A DNA stretch of 22,941 nucleotides from Pseudomonadota bacterium (GTDB lineage: Bacteria > Pseudomonadota > Gammaproteobacteria > Burkholderiales > JABEVD01). The stretch is from assembly GCA_021811205.1 (NCBI GenBank), contig JAJZPK010000011.1, positions 1 through 22,941 on the forward strand, read 5' to 3'. This document shows positions 7,635 to 16,911 of the stretch, piece after piece; positions within the stretch are counted from its first letter, which is position 1; each line of letters starts with the position of its first letter. Under the pieces are notes generated by a model. The model ran no database searches. It worked only from the letters and a program-made list of their open reading frames with translations, and had not been told where the DNA came from. The position numbers were made by a program, and so were the translations under genes.

Positions 7635-9006
7635 CGCCTCCGAGCGACTTCACCAGCAGAACGCTTGCAGTCATCCTCCTTCCAATGAGCTGCGCAAGCT
7701 GCTGGCTTGCCTGAAGATACTGGATTTTCGATGCGACAACGTCCTGATAGGGAATCATCCCGCCATCGAAACCGTATTTCGCCTGGTCAAGTGCCTTCGA
7801 TGCCGAATCGACGGCGGATTTCTGCGATTTCCCTTCGAGTTCCAGTCTGCGGATCGAGCTCATGCCGTCTTCGACTTCCCTGTAGGCAGCAAGGACGGTC
7901 TGCCTGTAATGCGCCACGGTTTCTTCATACCTTGCCCTTGCCTCATCAGTCAGGGATCGCCTCAGTCCCGCATCGAAGAGGTTGACTGCCGCGCCCACCC
8001 CCAGTGACCAGAGTTCGCTCGGGGCATCGATCAGGTTGCCCGTCTGCCCGCTCTCGAATCCGCCCATCGCGTTCAGGGTGAAATTCGGGAAGAAGGCGGC
8101 TTTTGCGACCCCTATCTCGGCATTGGCGGCTTCGACCTGCCTTTCCGCGCTCGCAATGTCGGGCCGCCTTTCCAGAAGGGTCGAAGGCAGGGAGGTGAAA
8201 GCCTGCGGCTTGGGTAACCCGTTTCCCGTTTCGACCTTGAATCCCGATGCAGGCTTGCCGAGAAGGAGGGCAATGGCATGGACAAGGGTTTCGTCCTGGA
8301 GCCCGAATTCGTGCGCCTGTGATTTTGCGTTCTGAAGCGAAATTTCCGCCTGGTCGAAATCCGCTTCCGGGGCAGCCCCACCATCGTAGAGCGCCCTGAT
8401 CAGCTCAAGATGCTCGGCCTCTTCCGAGACGATTTGCTTCTGCAGTGCTTCCTCATGCCTCAATGCCTGTAGCGCGAAATAATTCAGCGCGAGTTCGGCC
8501 TCGAGCGCAAGCTTCAGGGAGGCGACGTCGGCCTTCGACGCCTCGAACGCCATGCTGCTTGCCTTCACCTGATTGGATATGCGACCGAAAACGTCTGGTT
8601 CGTAGGAAACGTCGGCGATCAGCTGGTTGTCGCTGTAGCGGGTAGGAATTCCCCTGAAATAGGTTGCCCTGCTTTTCGAATTGTCGAGCTTTTGGGAAGA
8701 TGCCCCGAGGTCGATCGAGGGGAAGAGGAGGGCTCTCTGCGCGCCGAGCGCGCTCTGCGCTTCGCTGAGTCTCGCAAGGGCTGCCTTGAGATCCTGGTTG
8801 GAGGACAGCTCTTCTTCCAGGCTGTCGAGATGCCTGTCCGAATAGACCTTCCACCATGCCCCCCTGGGAAGATCGTCGGCAGGACGTGCCTGCCTGAAGA
8901 GCCCGTCTCCGAACTGCTGAGGGATATCGACAGATGGGCGGTGGTAGGTCGGGGCGAGCGAGCAGGCCGAGCAGATCAGGGCGAACAGGAGGGCTGCGCG
9001 CTTCAT
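7624..9006 (-). CDS. Outer-membrane efflux lipoprotein (NodT/OprM family)
   Basis: This 460-residue protein is the TolC-like exit duct of the tripartite pump encoded just upstream. It starts MKRAALLFALICSAC with a lipoprotein signal ending at Cys15, followed by the family hallmark SLAPTYHRP. Two long helical OEP repeats follow (roughly residues 55-240 and 265-455), including ERRPDIASAERQVEAANAEIGVAKAAFFPN and the later AYREVEDGMSSIRRLE. The length is normal for NodT-type channels. The start ATG overlaps the adaptor stop as ATGA, and AGGA lies at good spacing before it. It would sit as a trimer in the outer membrane and open into the periplasm. It is the last gene of the operon. Confidence 0.93.
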   Translation of the reverse strand: MKRAALLFALICSACSLAPTYHRPSVDIPQQFGDGLFRQARPADDLPRGAWWKVYSDRHLDSLEEELSSNQDLKAALARLSEAQSALGAQRALLFPSIDLGASSQKLDNSKSRATYFRGIPTRYSDNQLIADVSYEPDVFGRISNQVKASSMAFEASKADVASLKLALEAELALNYFALQALRHEEALQKQIVSEEAEHLELIRALYDGGAAPEADFDQAEISLQNAKSQAHEFGLQDETLVHAIALLLGKPASGFKVETGNGLPKPQAFTSLPSTLLERRPDIASAERQVEAANAEIGVAKAAFFPNFTLNAMGGFESGQTGNLIDAPSELWSLGVGAAVNLFDAGLRRSLTDEARARYEETVAHYRQTVLAAYREVEDGMSSIRRLELEGKSQKSAVDSASKALDQAKYGFDGGMIPYQDVVASKIQYLQASQQLAQLIGRRMTASVLLVKSLGGGPG

Positions 9007-10130
9007 TTTTCCTGCCGCACTGACGCGATGGAAACTTCTTGCCCTTCCATGATCGAATCGGGAGGATTGTCGACGATCAGGTCGCCCTCGCCTATGCCGG
9101 ACAGGATTTCCATGCTCTTTCCGAAATCGCGCCCGGGAACGACCCTGACGAGGCGGATGCGATGGCCCTTGTCGACCGTCGCAACCTGCAGCCCTTCGCC
9201 CCTGAATATCAGCGAAGTGATCGGGATCACCGTCCTGCCGGCCGACTTCGACATGAAGGAGACGCTCGCGTAGTCGCCAGGTTTGATATCGTTGCCTGCA
9301 TTATCGTAAATCAGCTCGACGACGGATGCCCTCGAATTGGGATCCATTGCTTCGGCATTCTGGATCACCTCGGCATCGAATGCTTTCCCGGGTTTTTCCG
9401 GGACGCTCAATTTCGCATGCATGCCCACCCTGATTTCCCCGGCCTGCGCCTGGGGAACCTGCACGAAGATCCTGAGCCTGCTGCCATCGGCGATGTGGAA
9501 AAGCTCGCGTCCTGAAGGGGCTGCCTGGACAAGGTCGCCGACATCGACATTCCTTGCGGTGATCCTGCCGGTAAAGGGCGCGCGAATTTCCTCGAAAGAC
9601 TGGAGGGAAAGCAGCTGCTTCAGGTGCGCTTGCGCCGAATCCAGAGCAGCTTTTCTGGCTTTCTCGTCGGCCTGCCTGGTCTCGAGATCCTGCTTCGACA
9701 CGGTTCTCGTCCTGGCGAGGATCTTCCAGCGCTCCAGAGTGGATTTTGCAAGCGCATATTCCGCATTTGCGCCGGAAAGATCGGATTTCGCCTGCCTGAC
9801 CTGGGCATCGAGTTCAGGCGTCTCTATTCTCGCGATCAGGTCCCCCTTATTCACTTCCGTGCCGATATCGGCAAACCATGCCTTCACGTAACCCGGGCTT
9901 CTCGCATAGAGGGAGGCGTCCCTGTACCCGACAACGTTTCCAGGAAGCTCGACATGGGCCGGCTTTTCTTCAGAGGCAGGTGAAAAGACGATCACCTTCT
10001 GCAGAGAATTCATTTTCGCCTGCCGCTTCAGCGCATCGAGATGATGCGCTCGGCTCAGGATGCCTGAGCCGCCGAGCAACACCATGATCAGCAGCGCGGC
10101 AAAATAGCTTTTCTTGAGTGATGGCTTCAT
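9003..10130 (-). CDS. RND efflux periplasmic adaptor subunit (membrane fusion protein)
   Basis: A 375-residue HlyD/AcrA-type adaptor linking the inner-membrane pump to the outer-membrane duct. MKPSLKKSYFAALLIMVLLGG is an uncleaved anchor or signal without a lipobox Cys. Then come the barrel-sandwich/lipoyl half (residues about 60-105, GYRDASLYARSPGYVKAWFADIGTEV, then GDLIARI), the alpha-hairpin (about 105-170), the second lipoyl half (FEEIRAPFTGRITARNVDVGD), a beta-barrel and a membrane-proximal domain. ATG at 10130 is chosen because it overlaps the permease stop as ATGA and starts the membrane anchor; the same frame stays open upstream to 10439, but that part is antisense-like low-complexity sequence inside the permease gene. 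Confidence 0.93.
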   Translation of the reverse strand: MKPSLKKSYFAALLIMVLLGGSGILSRAHHLDALKRQAKMNSLQKVIVFSPASEEKPAHVELPGNVVGYRDASLYARSPGYVKAWFADIGTEVNKGDLIARIETPELDAQVRQAKSDLSGANAEYALAKSTLERWKILARTRTVSKQDLETRQADEKARKAALDSAQAHLKQLLSLQSFEEIRAPFTGRITARNVDVGDLVQAAPSGRELFHIADGSRLRIFVQVPQAQAGEIRVGMHAKLSVPEKPGKAFDAEVIQNAEAMDPNSRASVVELIYDNAGNDIKPGDYASVSFMSKSAGRTVIPITSLIFRGEGLQVATVDKGHRIRLVRVVPGRDFGKSMEILSGIGEGDLIVDNPPDSIMEGQEVSIASVRQEK

Positions 10131-13100
10131 CTGGTTTTCTCGGCTTGATGACGGATCAGGGAAAATACGGCGGGCACGAAGAACAGGGTGGCTGTCGTCG
10201 CGAAGATCAGTCCGCCGATCACGGCACGCCCGAGCGGCGCATTCTGTTCGCCGCCTTCGCCAAGACCGAGGGCCATGGGCAGCATGCCGATGATCATGGC
10301 AGCAGCCGTCATCAGCACCGGCCTCAGCCGGGTGAAGCCTGCTGCGAGCGCCGCCTGGACAGGATCGTCCCCGGCTTCGAGACGCTCTCGAGCGAAGCTG
10401 ACGACGAGGATGCTGTTCGCCGTGGCAACCCCCATGCACATGATCGCACCGGTCAGCGCGGGAACGCTGATCGTGGTTCCGGTCAGGAAAAGCATCCAGA
10501 CGATGCCTGCGAGGGCTGCCGGAAGCGCCGTGATGATGATCAAGGGATAGAGCCAGGACTGGAAATTCACCACGATCAGCAGATAGACGAGCACGATGGC
10601 CGCGATCAGCCCCCAGCCGAGGCCTGCGAAGGCGCTTTTCATGGTTTCGATCTGCCCCCTCAGGACGAGACTGCTTCCCTTGGGCAGAGGGGGGGATTTC
10701 GCCACGATGTCGCGGATGTCTTTCGCGACGCTACCCAGATCCCGCTGGTCGTTGCCCGCGTAGATGTCGAAGACCGGCTTGACGTTGTAATGCGTGACGA
10801 CTGCAGGGCCCGAAGCGCGATGGAAGCTCGCCAGGTTGGAAAGTATCTGGGGAGGCAGACCGCTTCCGCTCGTGACGGGCATTTGGGCGAGGTCGTTGAT
10901 GTTTTGCATGCGGTATTGCGGCGCCTGGGTGGCGATGCTGTACTGCACGCCTGTCTTGGGATCGACCCAGAAGGTCGGATTGGTCTGGAAGCTTCCAGAC
11001 AGGGTGATGAGCAGGTTCCTGGCGACGTCGTTCTCGGTGAGCCCGAGGAGGCTCGCGCGCGTTCTGTCGACATCGACGTCGATCTCCGGATAATCATAGC
11101 GCTGCTGGATTCTCTGGTCGACCAGCCCGGGAATTGCTTTCATCGATTGCAGGAGCCTGTCCGCATAGAGATGGTTGGCCTTGACGTTGTATCCTGCAAC
11201 CTGGACGTCGACCGGGGAAGGAAGGCCGAAATTGAGGATCTGGCTGACGATGTCGGCCGGCAGGAAGGAGAACTGCGTGTCTGGAAACCGATCGTTGAGC
11301 GCGCTGCGGAGCTTCTCGATGTAGCCTTCGGTGGGGCGATGGCCTGACTTCAGGGAAATCAGGATGTCGGCGTCCCCGGGGCCGATCGGGGCGGAAGTGC
11401 TGTAGGAGAGGTTGATGCCGCTGTAGGGAAGGCCGATGTTGTCCACCATGCTTTCGAGTTCGCTCTCCGGAATGATCTTCTTCACGGCAGCTTCCACCTG
11501 GTCGCACAATACGGCCGTCTGCTCGATTCGCATGCCTGTCCTCGCCCTCAGGTGGAGTTTGATCTGTCCTGCATCGACCGAAGGAAAAAAATCCGAGCCG
11601 AGGAAGGGAAAGAGGGAGAGGCTCAGGAGGACGAGGAGGAGGAAGCCCGCGATGAATCTTTTCGGCATCCGAAGGACTTCGTCGAGCGCCGTTCTGTAGC
11701 GGCTGCGGAGCTTCTCGAAAGCAGAATCGAAAGCGCGGCTGACCCGTCCGAACAATGAAGAGGCGGGCGCCATTTCCTCGTCGTGGCGCTTCAGCCAGTA
11801 CATGGCGAGCGTCGGCACCAGGGTTCTGGAAAGGAGATAGGATGCGAGCATGGCGAACACCACCGATTCGGCCATGGGGACGAAAAGGTAGCGCGCCACT
11901 CCGCCGAGCAGGAACATGGGGGCGAAGACGATGCAGATGCAAAGCGTCGAAACAAGCGCTGGAATGGCGATCTGCTGGGCACCGTCGAGAATGGCATCGT
12001 GCACGCTTTTTCCCTGCTCCAGGTGCCAGTTGATGTTCTCTATGGTCACCGTGGCGTCGTCGACCAGGATCCCCACGGCCAGAGCAAGGCCGCCGAGAGT
12101 CATGATGTTGATGGTCTCGCCGAGCAGGGAAAGGCAGATGATCGAGGCCAGAACGGAAAGCGGTATGGAGATCGCGATGATGAAGGTGCTGCGCCAGCTG
12201 CCGAGAAAGAGCAGGATCATGGCTGCGGTCAGTGCCGCTGCGATCGCCCCTTCTCGGATCACGCCCGTGACCGCTGCCCTGACGAATATGGACTGGTCCG
12301 AGAGGAGCGAGATGTGGAGATCGTCGGGCAGCCCAGCCTTGATGTCGGGCATCATCTTCCTGATGCTGTCGACGATGTTGAGAGTCGAGGCGCTTCCGGT
12401 CTTGAGCACGCTCATCAGCACGGCCCTGTGCCCTTCCATCCTCACCATGTTGGTCTGGGGGGGATAGCCATCCCGCACATGTGCCACGTCCCTGACGTAG
12501 ATCACGGTGCCGTTGACGCTTTTCACGGGAATGCTGTTCAGATCAGCTATCTTCGCGGGACTGGCGTTGAGCTGAATGTAGTACTCGAGGTCGCTGATCT
12601 TCTGGGTCCCTGCAGGAATGATCAGATTCTGGCTGGAGATCGCCTGCATCACGTCGAGAGCGGAGATTCCCTTCGCCCGGAGTGCATCAGGATCGATGTC
12701 CACCTCGACCTGACGCTGCTTCCCGCCGTAGGGCCAGGGAAGGGATACGCCCGCAACCGTCGAGAGCTGGGTCCGGATGAAATTGTTGCCTAGATCGAAA
12801 AGCTGCGCTTCAGAAAGCCTGGGGCTGGAGAGCGCGATCTGGAGAACGGGAACGCTGGATGCGTTGTAGGCGAGGATGAAGGGGGGGGTCGTCCCACCCG
12901 GCATCTGCCTCAGCATGGTCTGCGAAATCGAGGTGATCTGGGCAACGGCGAGATCCTCGTTGACATGCGGCTGGAAGAAATACTTGACCACGGCGATGCC
13001 GTTGAGCGAATTCGATTCGGTATGCTCGATGTCGTTGACCGTGGTGGTGGCCACGCGCTCGGTGAAGGAAACGATGCGGTTGGCCATGTCCTTCGGCTGG

Positions 13101-13261
13101 AGACCGGCATAGTTCCATACTACCGCGACGACGGGAATTCGTATGGCAGGGAAGATGTCAGTGGCCGTGGAAAATATCGAGTAGAGCCCCATCAGCACGA
13201 TGACAAGGGCCATCACGATGAAGGTATAGGGCCGCTTCAAAGCAATTTGAACAATCCACAC
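10127..13261 (-). CDS. RND family efflux permease (proton-driven pump)
   Basis: A full-length 1044-residue RND permease. TM1 is at the N-terminus (YTFIVMALVIVLMGLYSIF), the first periplasmic loop spans about residues 32-335, TM2-6 follow, then the second loop (about 555-870) and the last TM block. The proton-relay pair in TM4 is intact as Asp401-Asp402 in GILVDDATVTIENI; AcrB has GLLVDDAIV here. The start is GTG (13259-13261) with GGAAAC upstream; no nearby in-frame ATG would keep TM1 whole. It is the first gene of a pump-adaptor-channel operon. Sequence style is closer to HAE1-like drug or organic-compound exporters than to CzcA metal pumps, but the substrate is not readable. No TetR or MarR regulator is adjacent. 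Confidence 0.94.
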   Translation of the reverse strand: MWIVQIALKRPYTFIVMALVIVLMGLYSIFSTATDIFPAIRIPVVAVVWNYAGLQPKDMANRIVSFTERVATTTVNDIEHTESNSLNGIAVVKYFFQPHVNEDLAVAQITSISQTMLRQMPGGTTPPFILAYNASSVPVLQIALSSPRLSEAQLFDLGNNFIRTQLSTVAGVSLPWPYGGKQRQVEVDIDPDALRAKGISALDVMQAISSQNLIIPAGTQKISDLEYYIQLNASPAKIADLNSIPVKSVNGTVIYVRDVAHVRDGYPPQTNMVRMEGHRAVLMSVLKTGSASTLNIVDSIRKMMPDIKAGLPDDLHISLLSDQSIFVRAAVTGVIREGAIAAALTAAMILLFLGSWRSTFIIAISIPLSVLASIICLSLLGETINIMTLGGLALAVGILVDDATVTIENINWHLEQGKSVHDAILDGAQQIAIPALVSTLCICIVFAPMFLLGGVARYLFVPMAESVVFAMLASYLLSRTLVPTLAMYWLKRHDEEMAPASSLFGRVSRAFDSAFEKLRSRYRTALDEVLRMPKRFIAGFLLLVLLSLSLFPFLGSDFFPSVDAGQIKLHLRARTGMRIEQTAVLCDQVEAAVKKIIPESELESMVDNIGLPYSGINLSYSTSAPIGPGDADILISLKSGHRPTEGYIEKLRSALNDRFPDTQFSFLPADIVSQILNFGLPSPVDVQVAGYNVKANHLYADRLLQSMKAIPGLVDQRIQQRYDYPEIDVDVDRTRASLLGLTENDVARNLLITLSGSFQTNPTFWVDPKTGVQYSIATQAPQYRMQNINDLAQMPVTSGSGLPPQILSNLASFHRASGPAVVTHYNVKPVFDIYAGNDQRDLGSVAKDIRDIVAKSPPLPKGSSLVLRGQIETMKSAFAGLGWGLIAAIVLVYLLIVVNFQSWLYPLIIITALPAALAGIVWMLFLTGTTISVPALTGAIMCMGVATANSILVVSFARERLEAGDDPVQAALAAGFTRLRPVLMTAAAMIIGMLPMALGLGEGGEQNAPLGRAVIGGLIFATTATLFFVPAVFSLIRHQAEKTR

Positions 13262-13424
13262 GTCAGTTTCCGGCTTCGGGAGTATCTTGATTTCAGAGAA
13301 TGCCGAGATTTTTTCGGCAAGGGAATTGATGATACCAGAGGAATCGAATCAATAGAACGTATTGTTTGATTTATTACAATAAGTTACAAATGATTGGCTT
13401 GATGGTTCCCCATTTGAAGGCGGT

Positions 13425-14525
13425 TCAATTCGCTTGCGCTTTTTCGAAAGTAACCGTGGCAGCGAAAATTTCTTCCATGGTTCTTTCCCGCAAGCGAAAT
13501 GCTTCCAGAACGGCCGGATCGAAATTCGACGGGAGCGTGTGCCCATCTCCGTTGAAGATGATGCCTATGGCCTTTGCATGGTCGAATGCGGGTTTGTACG
13601 GGCGCCTGCTTCTCAGGGCATCATAAACATCCGCAAGCTGCATGATGCGCGCCGGCAAGGGGATTTCCTCTTCCTTCAGGCCGTTGGGATAACCGCCGCC
13701 GTCCCAACGCTCATGGTGACTCAAGGCAATGTCATAGCCCATTTTCAGGTAAGGCGACGACTTGTTTTCCAGAATCCGGGCGCCTATGGTTGCATGATTT
13801 TTCATGATCGTCCATTCATCCGGGGTAAATCCGCCATTCTTCAGCAGGATGTGATCGGGGATGCCGATTTTTCCGATATCGTGCATCGGGCTGGCATAAA
13901 AAATGGTGTCGCAGAATTCTCCGTCCATTCCCAGCTGTTTCGCCAATTCATGGCTGTAGTGGCTGATTCTCTTCACATGCTCGCCAGTTTCATCATCGCG
14001 AAACTCGGCCGCGCAAATCAGGGTGGATATCGATTCGATGAAAGAATCCTGCAATGCACGGGTGCGCTCCTGTACCCTGGCTTCGAGCGACTGGTTGTGG
14101 TTTTCCAAAAAATCGCTGAATTCCTTCAGTCGCAGCAAATTGCGTATGCGAATCTGCAGGTCCACCTGGTCTATGGGTTTGGTCAGAAATTCCTCAGCCC
14201 CGGCATGCAGTCCCTGCAAACGCGATGCCCTGTCTTCAAGGGCGGTGACCAGGATGACCGGTATGGATCGGGTATCCGAATCCATTTTGAGTTTGGCGAC
14301 CACTTCATATCCCGTCATGCCTGGCATCATGAGATCCAGCAAGATTAGATGGGGTTTGAAGGTTTTCACGATGTCCAGAGCCTGCATGCCGTTCTCGGCC
14401 AATGCGGTTTCGAGCCCTTCACATTGCAGAAGGTTTTCCAGCAAGCAGCGCGTTTGCGGATCGTCATCCACGATAAGCACCCGGCTCTTGGCATTGCTGT
14501 CCATCGCATCGGAAAAGGGAATCAT
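13425..14525 (-). CDS. Response regulator with HD-GYP domain (predicted c-di-GMP phosphodiesterase)
   Basis: With ATG at 14525 the product has 366 residues. The receiver domain (about 14-132) has the acidic pocket VDDD, phospho-acceptor Asp64 in LILLDLMMPGMTG, and Lys117 in LTKP. A coiled linker (135-160) leads to an HD-GYP domain (about 160-355) with HDIGKIGIPD (His215-Asp216) and the diagnostic HHERWDGGGYP (270-280). All catalytic signature residues are present, so active hydrolysis of c-di-GMP in response to phosphorylation is expected. An in-frame TTG at 14549 overlaps the stop of the chemoreceptor gene as TTGA and is a possible start; neither start has a good ribosome site. Tight coupling to the heme chemoreceptor upstream suggests a shared signal. 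Confidence 0.92.
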   Translation of the reverse strand: MIPFSDAMDSNAKSRVLIVDDDPQTRCLLENLLQCEGLETALAENGMQALDIVKTFKPHLILLDLMMPGMTGYEVVAKLKMDSDTRSIPVILVTALEDRASRLQGLHAGAEEFLTKPIDQVDLQIRIRNLLRLKEFSDFLENHNQSLEARVQERTRALQDSFIESISTLICAAEFRDDETGEHVKRISHYSHELAKQLGMDGEFCDTIFYASPMHDIGKIGIPDHILLKNGGFTPDEWTIMKNHATIGARILENKSSPYLKMGYDIALSHHERWDGGGYPNGLKEEEIPLPARIMQLADVYDALRSRRPYKPAFDHAKAIGIIFNGDGHTLPSNFDPAVLEAFRLRERTMEEIFAATVTFEKAQAN

Positions 14526-14545
14526 GGCTATCGCTTCGGTTGAGT

Positions 14546-16150
14546 TCAAATCTTGAACCGGTTGATCGAGGTCCGCATATCATCGGCCAGTTGTTCGAGA
14601 TGGTCGGCGGCTTCGGCTGTGGCTTCTGAAGCGGCTGTGTTTTCTTCAGTCATTTGAGAGATCTTTTCTATATGCGTGGCAATATCGTTGCTGGCGATGG
14701 TCTGTTCGTTAAGCGCATTCGATATTTCCTTCACCGTGATGGCGGCTTGATCCGATTCTACCCTGATCTGGTTTATGGCTGCTCCTGCCTGTTCGGCCAG
14801 TTCGACGCCATGATTGACCTGGTCTACCATATGCGCCATGTTGTCGACCGATGCTCTGGAGGCCTGTTGCATGGACTCAATCATCGTTGCCACCTCGGCG
14901 GTGGCGTTTCCGGTCCTTTCAGCCAGCTTGCGAACCTCGTCCGCCACAACGGCAAATCCTCTTCCCATTTCTCCGGCTCTGGCAGCTTCGATGGCTGCGT
15001 TCAAGGCGAGCAAGTTGGTCTGATCTGCGATTTCCTTGATCACTTCCACGATTGACGAAATCCGGGTTGACTGTTCCCCGACGTTTTCTATGGACAGCGA
15101 GGTTTCCTTGACTACGTCTGCAATCCGCCTCATTTCCTCGGAAGTCTGGTGAATGATTGTGCTGCCCTGCTCGGAAAGCTCGCCGGAATGCTCTGAGAGC
15201 CGCATGGCCTCCTGGCTTCCTTCGGATATGTGGCTGATGCTGACCACGATCTCTTCGACGGTCGCAGCCATCGCTGAAGTGGCATCGCTCTGGTGAGATG
15301 ATCCGGTTGCGACCTGATGCGAGGATGTCGACAGCGCATGGGATGAACTGGACAGCTTTTCGATGCCGTCGTTAATTTGTTTGAACGATTGCTGAAGACT
15401 CGCCATCAGCTCGTTGAATGCGCGACTGGTCTGCCCAATTTCATCTGCGGCTTTGACATCGACGCGTCTCGTGAAATCACCGGTATTCACGATTTCCTGG
15501 ATCGTCGTCCGCATATTTCCCGCAGGAGTCGAAACCAGCTTGGTCAGAATGAAGCGGATCAGAACCCAAAGCACTGCCAGAGCGGCAAGCAGGGCAGCAG
15601 CGGAAATCCAGGCAAGCCGCTTCAGCTTGGCTTGATCGTCCGAGATATCGAGATCGATGACCGAGGCGCCATTGTGATAGCCAACCGGTACGGTGTGGCA
15701 CATGAGGCAGTCGGTTCCCCTGAAATTGTGGCTCTCTGTATAGGGAACTATCCCATGAAGCACGTTCCCTTCAATCTTGAAACGCGTCTTGCCGTCGTCA
15801 AGAGATTGTCTTTCATCGTCGGCCGCTGGCTGTTCCTCCGGCAATCCCATGCCGAATTGCTTTTGTACCAGCTTGTTCCTGATCAGCCTCAATGATTTGA
15901 TGTCCTGGCTCGAGCCCATCTTCTTGATGAAAAGCTTCCTTTGAGCCACGTCGCTGATGATGCCGTTAATCATCAGCATGTTGGCGCCATTGATCACGCC
16001 ATCGGCCAATGCGGTTATCTTGTTTTCTTCTCCAAGGCGCATGGAATTCTTTTCGGCGCCGTAGAAAGAAACTGCGACGGCAATGCCGGCTAACAGCAGG
16101 ATGGACTGGACTGCAAGCTGGATCTTGAATGCAATGGTGTTGAATTTCAT
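14546..16150 (-). CDS. Methyl-accepting chemotaxis protein with periplasmic heme c sensor domain
   Basis: A 534-residue chemoreceptor. TM1 is at about 10-30, the periplasmic sensor at 31-178, TM2 at about 180-203 ([20 protein letters not shown]), HAMP at about 204-255, and then a long signalling coil whose conserved tip is [20 protein letters not shown] and [18 protein letters not shown] (about 371-413). The periplasmic domain holds Cys148-Leu-Met-Cys151-His152, the covalent heme c attachment motif, in a [12 protein letters not shown] context. Comparable heme-bearing chemoreceptors with PAS-like sensors are known in Geobacter. AAGGA precedes the ATG. No C-terminal CheR-binding pentapeptide is present (it ends NRFKI). 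The likely output is CheA-type kinase control of motility or a related pathway; no che genes are in the window. Confidence 0.94.
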   Translation of the reverse strand: MKFNTIAFKIQLAVQSILLLAGIAVAVSFYGAEKNSMRLGEENKITALADGVINGANMLMINGIISDVAQRKLFIKKMGSSQDIKSLRLIRNKLVQKQFGMGLPEEQPAADDERQSLDDGKTRFKIEGNVLHGIVPYTESHNFRGTDCLMCHTVPVGYHNGASVIDLDISDDQAKLKRLAWISAAALLAALAVLWVLIRFILTKLVSTPAGNMRTTIQEIVNTGDFTRRVDVKAADEIGQTSRAFNELMASLQQSFKQINDGIEKLSSSSHALSTSSHQVATGSSHQSDATSAMAATVEEIVVSISHISEGSQEAMRLSEHSGELSEQGSTIIHQTSEEMRRIADVVKETSLSIENVGEQSTRISSIVEVIKEIADQTNLLALNAAIEAARAGEMGRGFAVVADEVRKLAERTGNATAEVATMIESMQQASRASVDNMAHMVDQVNHGVELAEQAGAAINQIRVESDQAAITVKEISNALNEQTIASNDIATHIEKISQMTEENTAASEATAEAADHLEQLADDMRTSINRFKI

Positions 16151-16221
16151 CAGAATTCCTTATTTCTTGTTTGGCTGGTGAAGTCCCGTTCCTGCGTTCA
16201 GGTGCGATGGTTCATTCAATC

Positions 16222-16249
16222 ATTCTAACCATTCTGTTCAAAATGTCCA
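16222..16249 (-). promoter_or_regulatory. Candidate sigma-70 promoter for the chemoreceptor gene
   Basis: On the minus strand TGGACA (16249-16244) is followed after 16 bases by TAGAAT (16227-16222), each five of six to consensus. The start ATG is at 16150, leaving a leader of about 65 bases. It overlaps the candidate promoter of the divergent gene, so the two could compete for polymerase or share a regulator. Confidence 0.4.
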
Positions 16250-16265
16250 AATTATCCATTATACT
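16237..16265 (+). promoter_or_regulatory. Candidate sigma-70 promoter for the HTH-REC/kinase operon
   Basis: TTCAAA (16237-16242) and TATACT (16260-16265) are separated by 17 bases; the -10 is five of six and the -35 four of six to consensus. The expected transcript start falls close to the AGGAG at 16272-16276, so the leader would be very short. This makes the call tentative. Confidence 0.35.
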
Positions 16266-16284
16266 GCGCCCAGGAGAGCATTTC

Positions 16285-16911
16285 ATGACATACATGACGA
16301 CCGGAGAGGTCGCGCGCATACTGGGAGTTGGACTGAATACCGTCAAGCGCTGGATCAGCAGCGGCGCCTTGCGTGGTGTACAAACGCCAGGCGGCCATTG
16401 GCGCATTTCGAAAGAAGAGCTTTCCGGATTCATGCGTGCGAATGGGATGCCGATTTCGGGAAGAGACAGAGCGGTTCCAGCGCGAGTGCTCATTATTGAT
16501 GACGACACATCCGTGTGCGCATTGTATCAAGCCATACTCGAGCACGCCGACTTCCCCACGGAAATCCAGTGCGTCCCAGATGGGTACATGGGGCTGATAA
16601 AAATCGGGTCCTGGAAACCCAATATACTGGTGCTTGACCTCAACATGCCAGGCATAAACGGCCTTGAAGTCCTGCGTCGTATCAGGGCCGATCGCAATCT
16701 CGACGACATGGCCATCATTGTCGTCACGGCGGCATTCGATCGACGCGATGTCATGCAGGCAGCGCGTTCCGCAGGAGTGGCGGCGGTATTGCCCAAGCCG
16801 GTGGAGGCACAACGACTCCTGGATATCGTCGGCGCATGCCTGGCTCTGGCAGGCGGCAGCCACGATGAACAGCAAACATACTCCGACAAGGAACTGGGAA
16901 GACATGTTTAG
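16285..16911 (+). CDS. Excisionase-type HTH plus receiver domain regulator
   Basis: ATG at 16285 is chosen because AGGAG lies 9-13 bases upstream and the DNA-binding domain then starts at once; the frame is open further upstream without support. The product has 208 residues. Residues about 4-53 form a MerR/excisionase-like winged helix (TTGEVARILGVGLNTVKRWI, then GHWRISKEEL). Residues about 66-188 form a receiver with Asp72-Asp74, phospho-acceptor Asp118 in LVLDLNMPGING, and Lys171 in LPKP. The order, DNA-binding first and receiver second, is the reverse of most response regulators. It probably binds DNA when phosphorylated by the adjacent hybrid kinase, whose gene it overlaps by eight bases. 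Target sites are unknown; the divergent promoter region beside it is a natural candidate. Confidence 0.9.
   Translation: MTYMTTGEVARILGVGLNTVKRWISSGALRGVQTPGGHWRISKEELSGFMRANGMPISGRDRAVPARVLIIDDDTSVCALYQAILEHADFPTEIQCVPDGYMGLIKIGSWKPNILVLDLNMPGINGLEVLRRIRADRNLDDMAIIVVTAAFDRRDVMQAARSAGVAAVLPKPVEAQRLLDIVGACLALAGGSHDEQQTYSDKELGRHV

Noticed and set aside
10131..10439. N-terminal extension of the adaptor frame into the permease gene
   Set aside because: The extension is Arg/His-rich antisense-style sequence inside the permease coding region; the ATGA-overlapping start gives a normal membrane anchor.
10118..11347. 409-codon plus-strand frame opposite the permease gene
   Set aside because: It is a long GC-driven shadow on the opposite strand of a clear RND permease, rich in Asp, Arg and Gly with no domain.
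11783..12793. 336-codon plus-strand frame opposite the permease gene
   Set aside because: It has the same character as the other antisense frame: His/Asp/Gly-rich, no start signal, no domain.
13301..13319. Hairpin TGCCGA/TCGGCA upstream of the efflux permease gene
   Set aside because: The stem is only 6 bp with a 7-base loop and no T-run after it in the direction of transcription; it cannot be told from chance.
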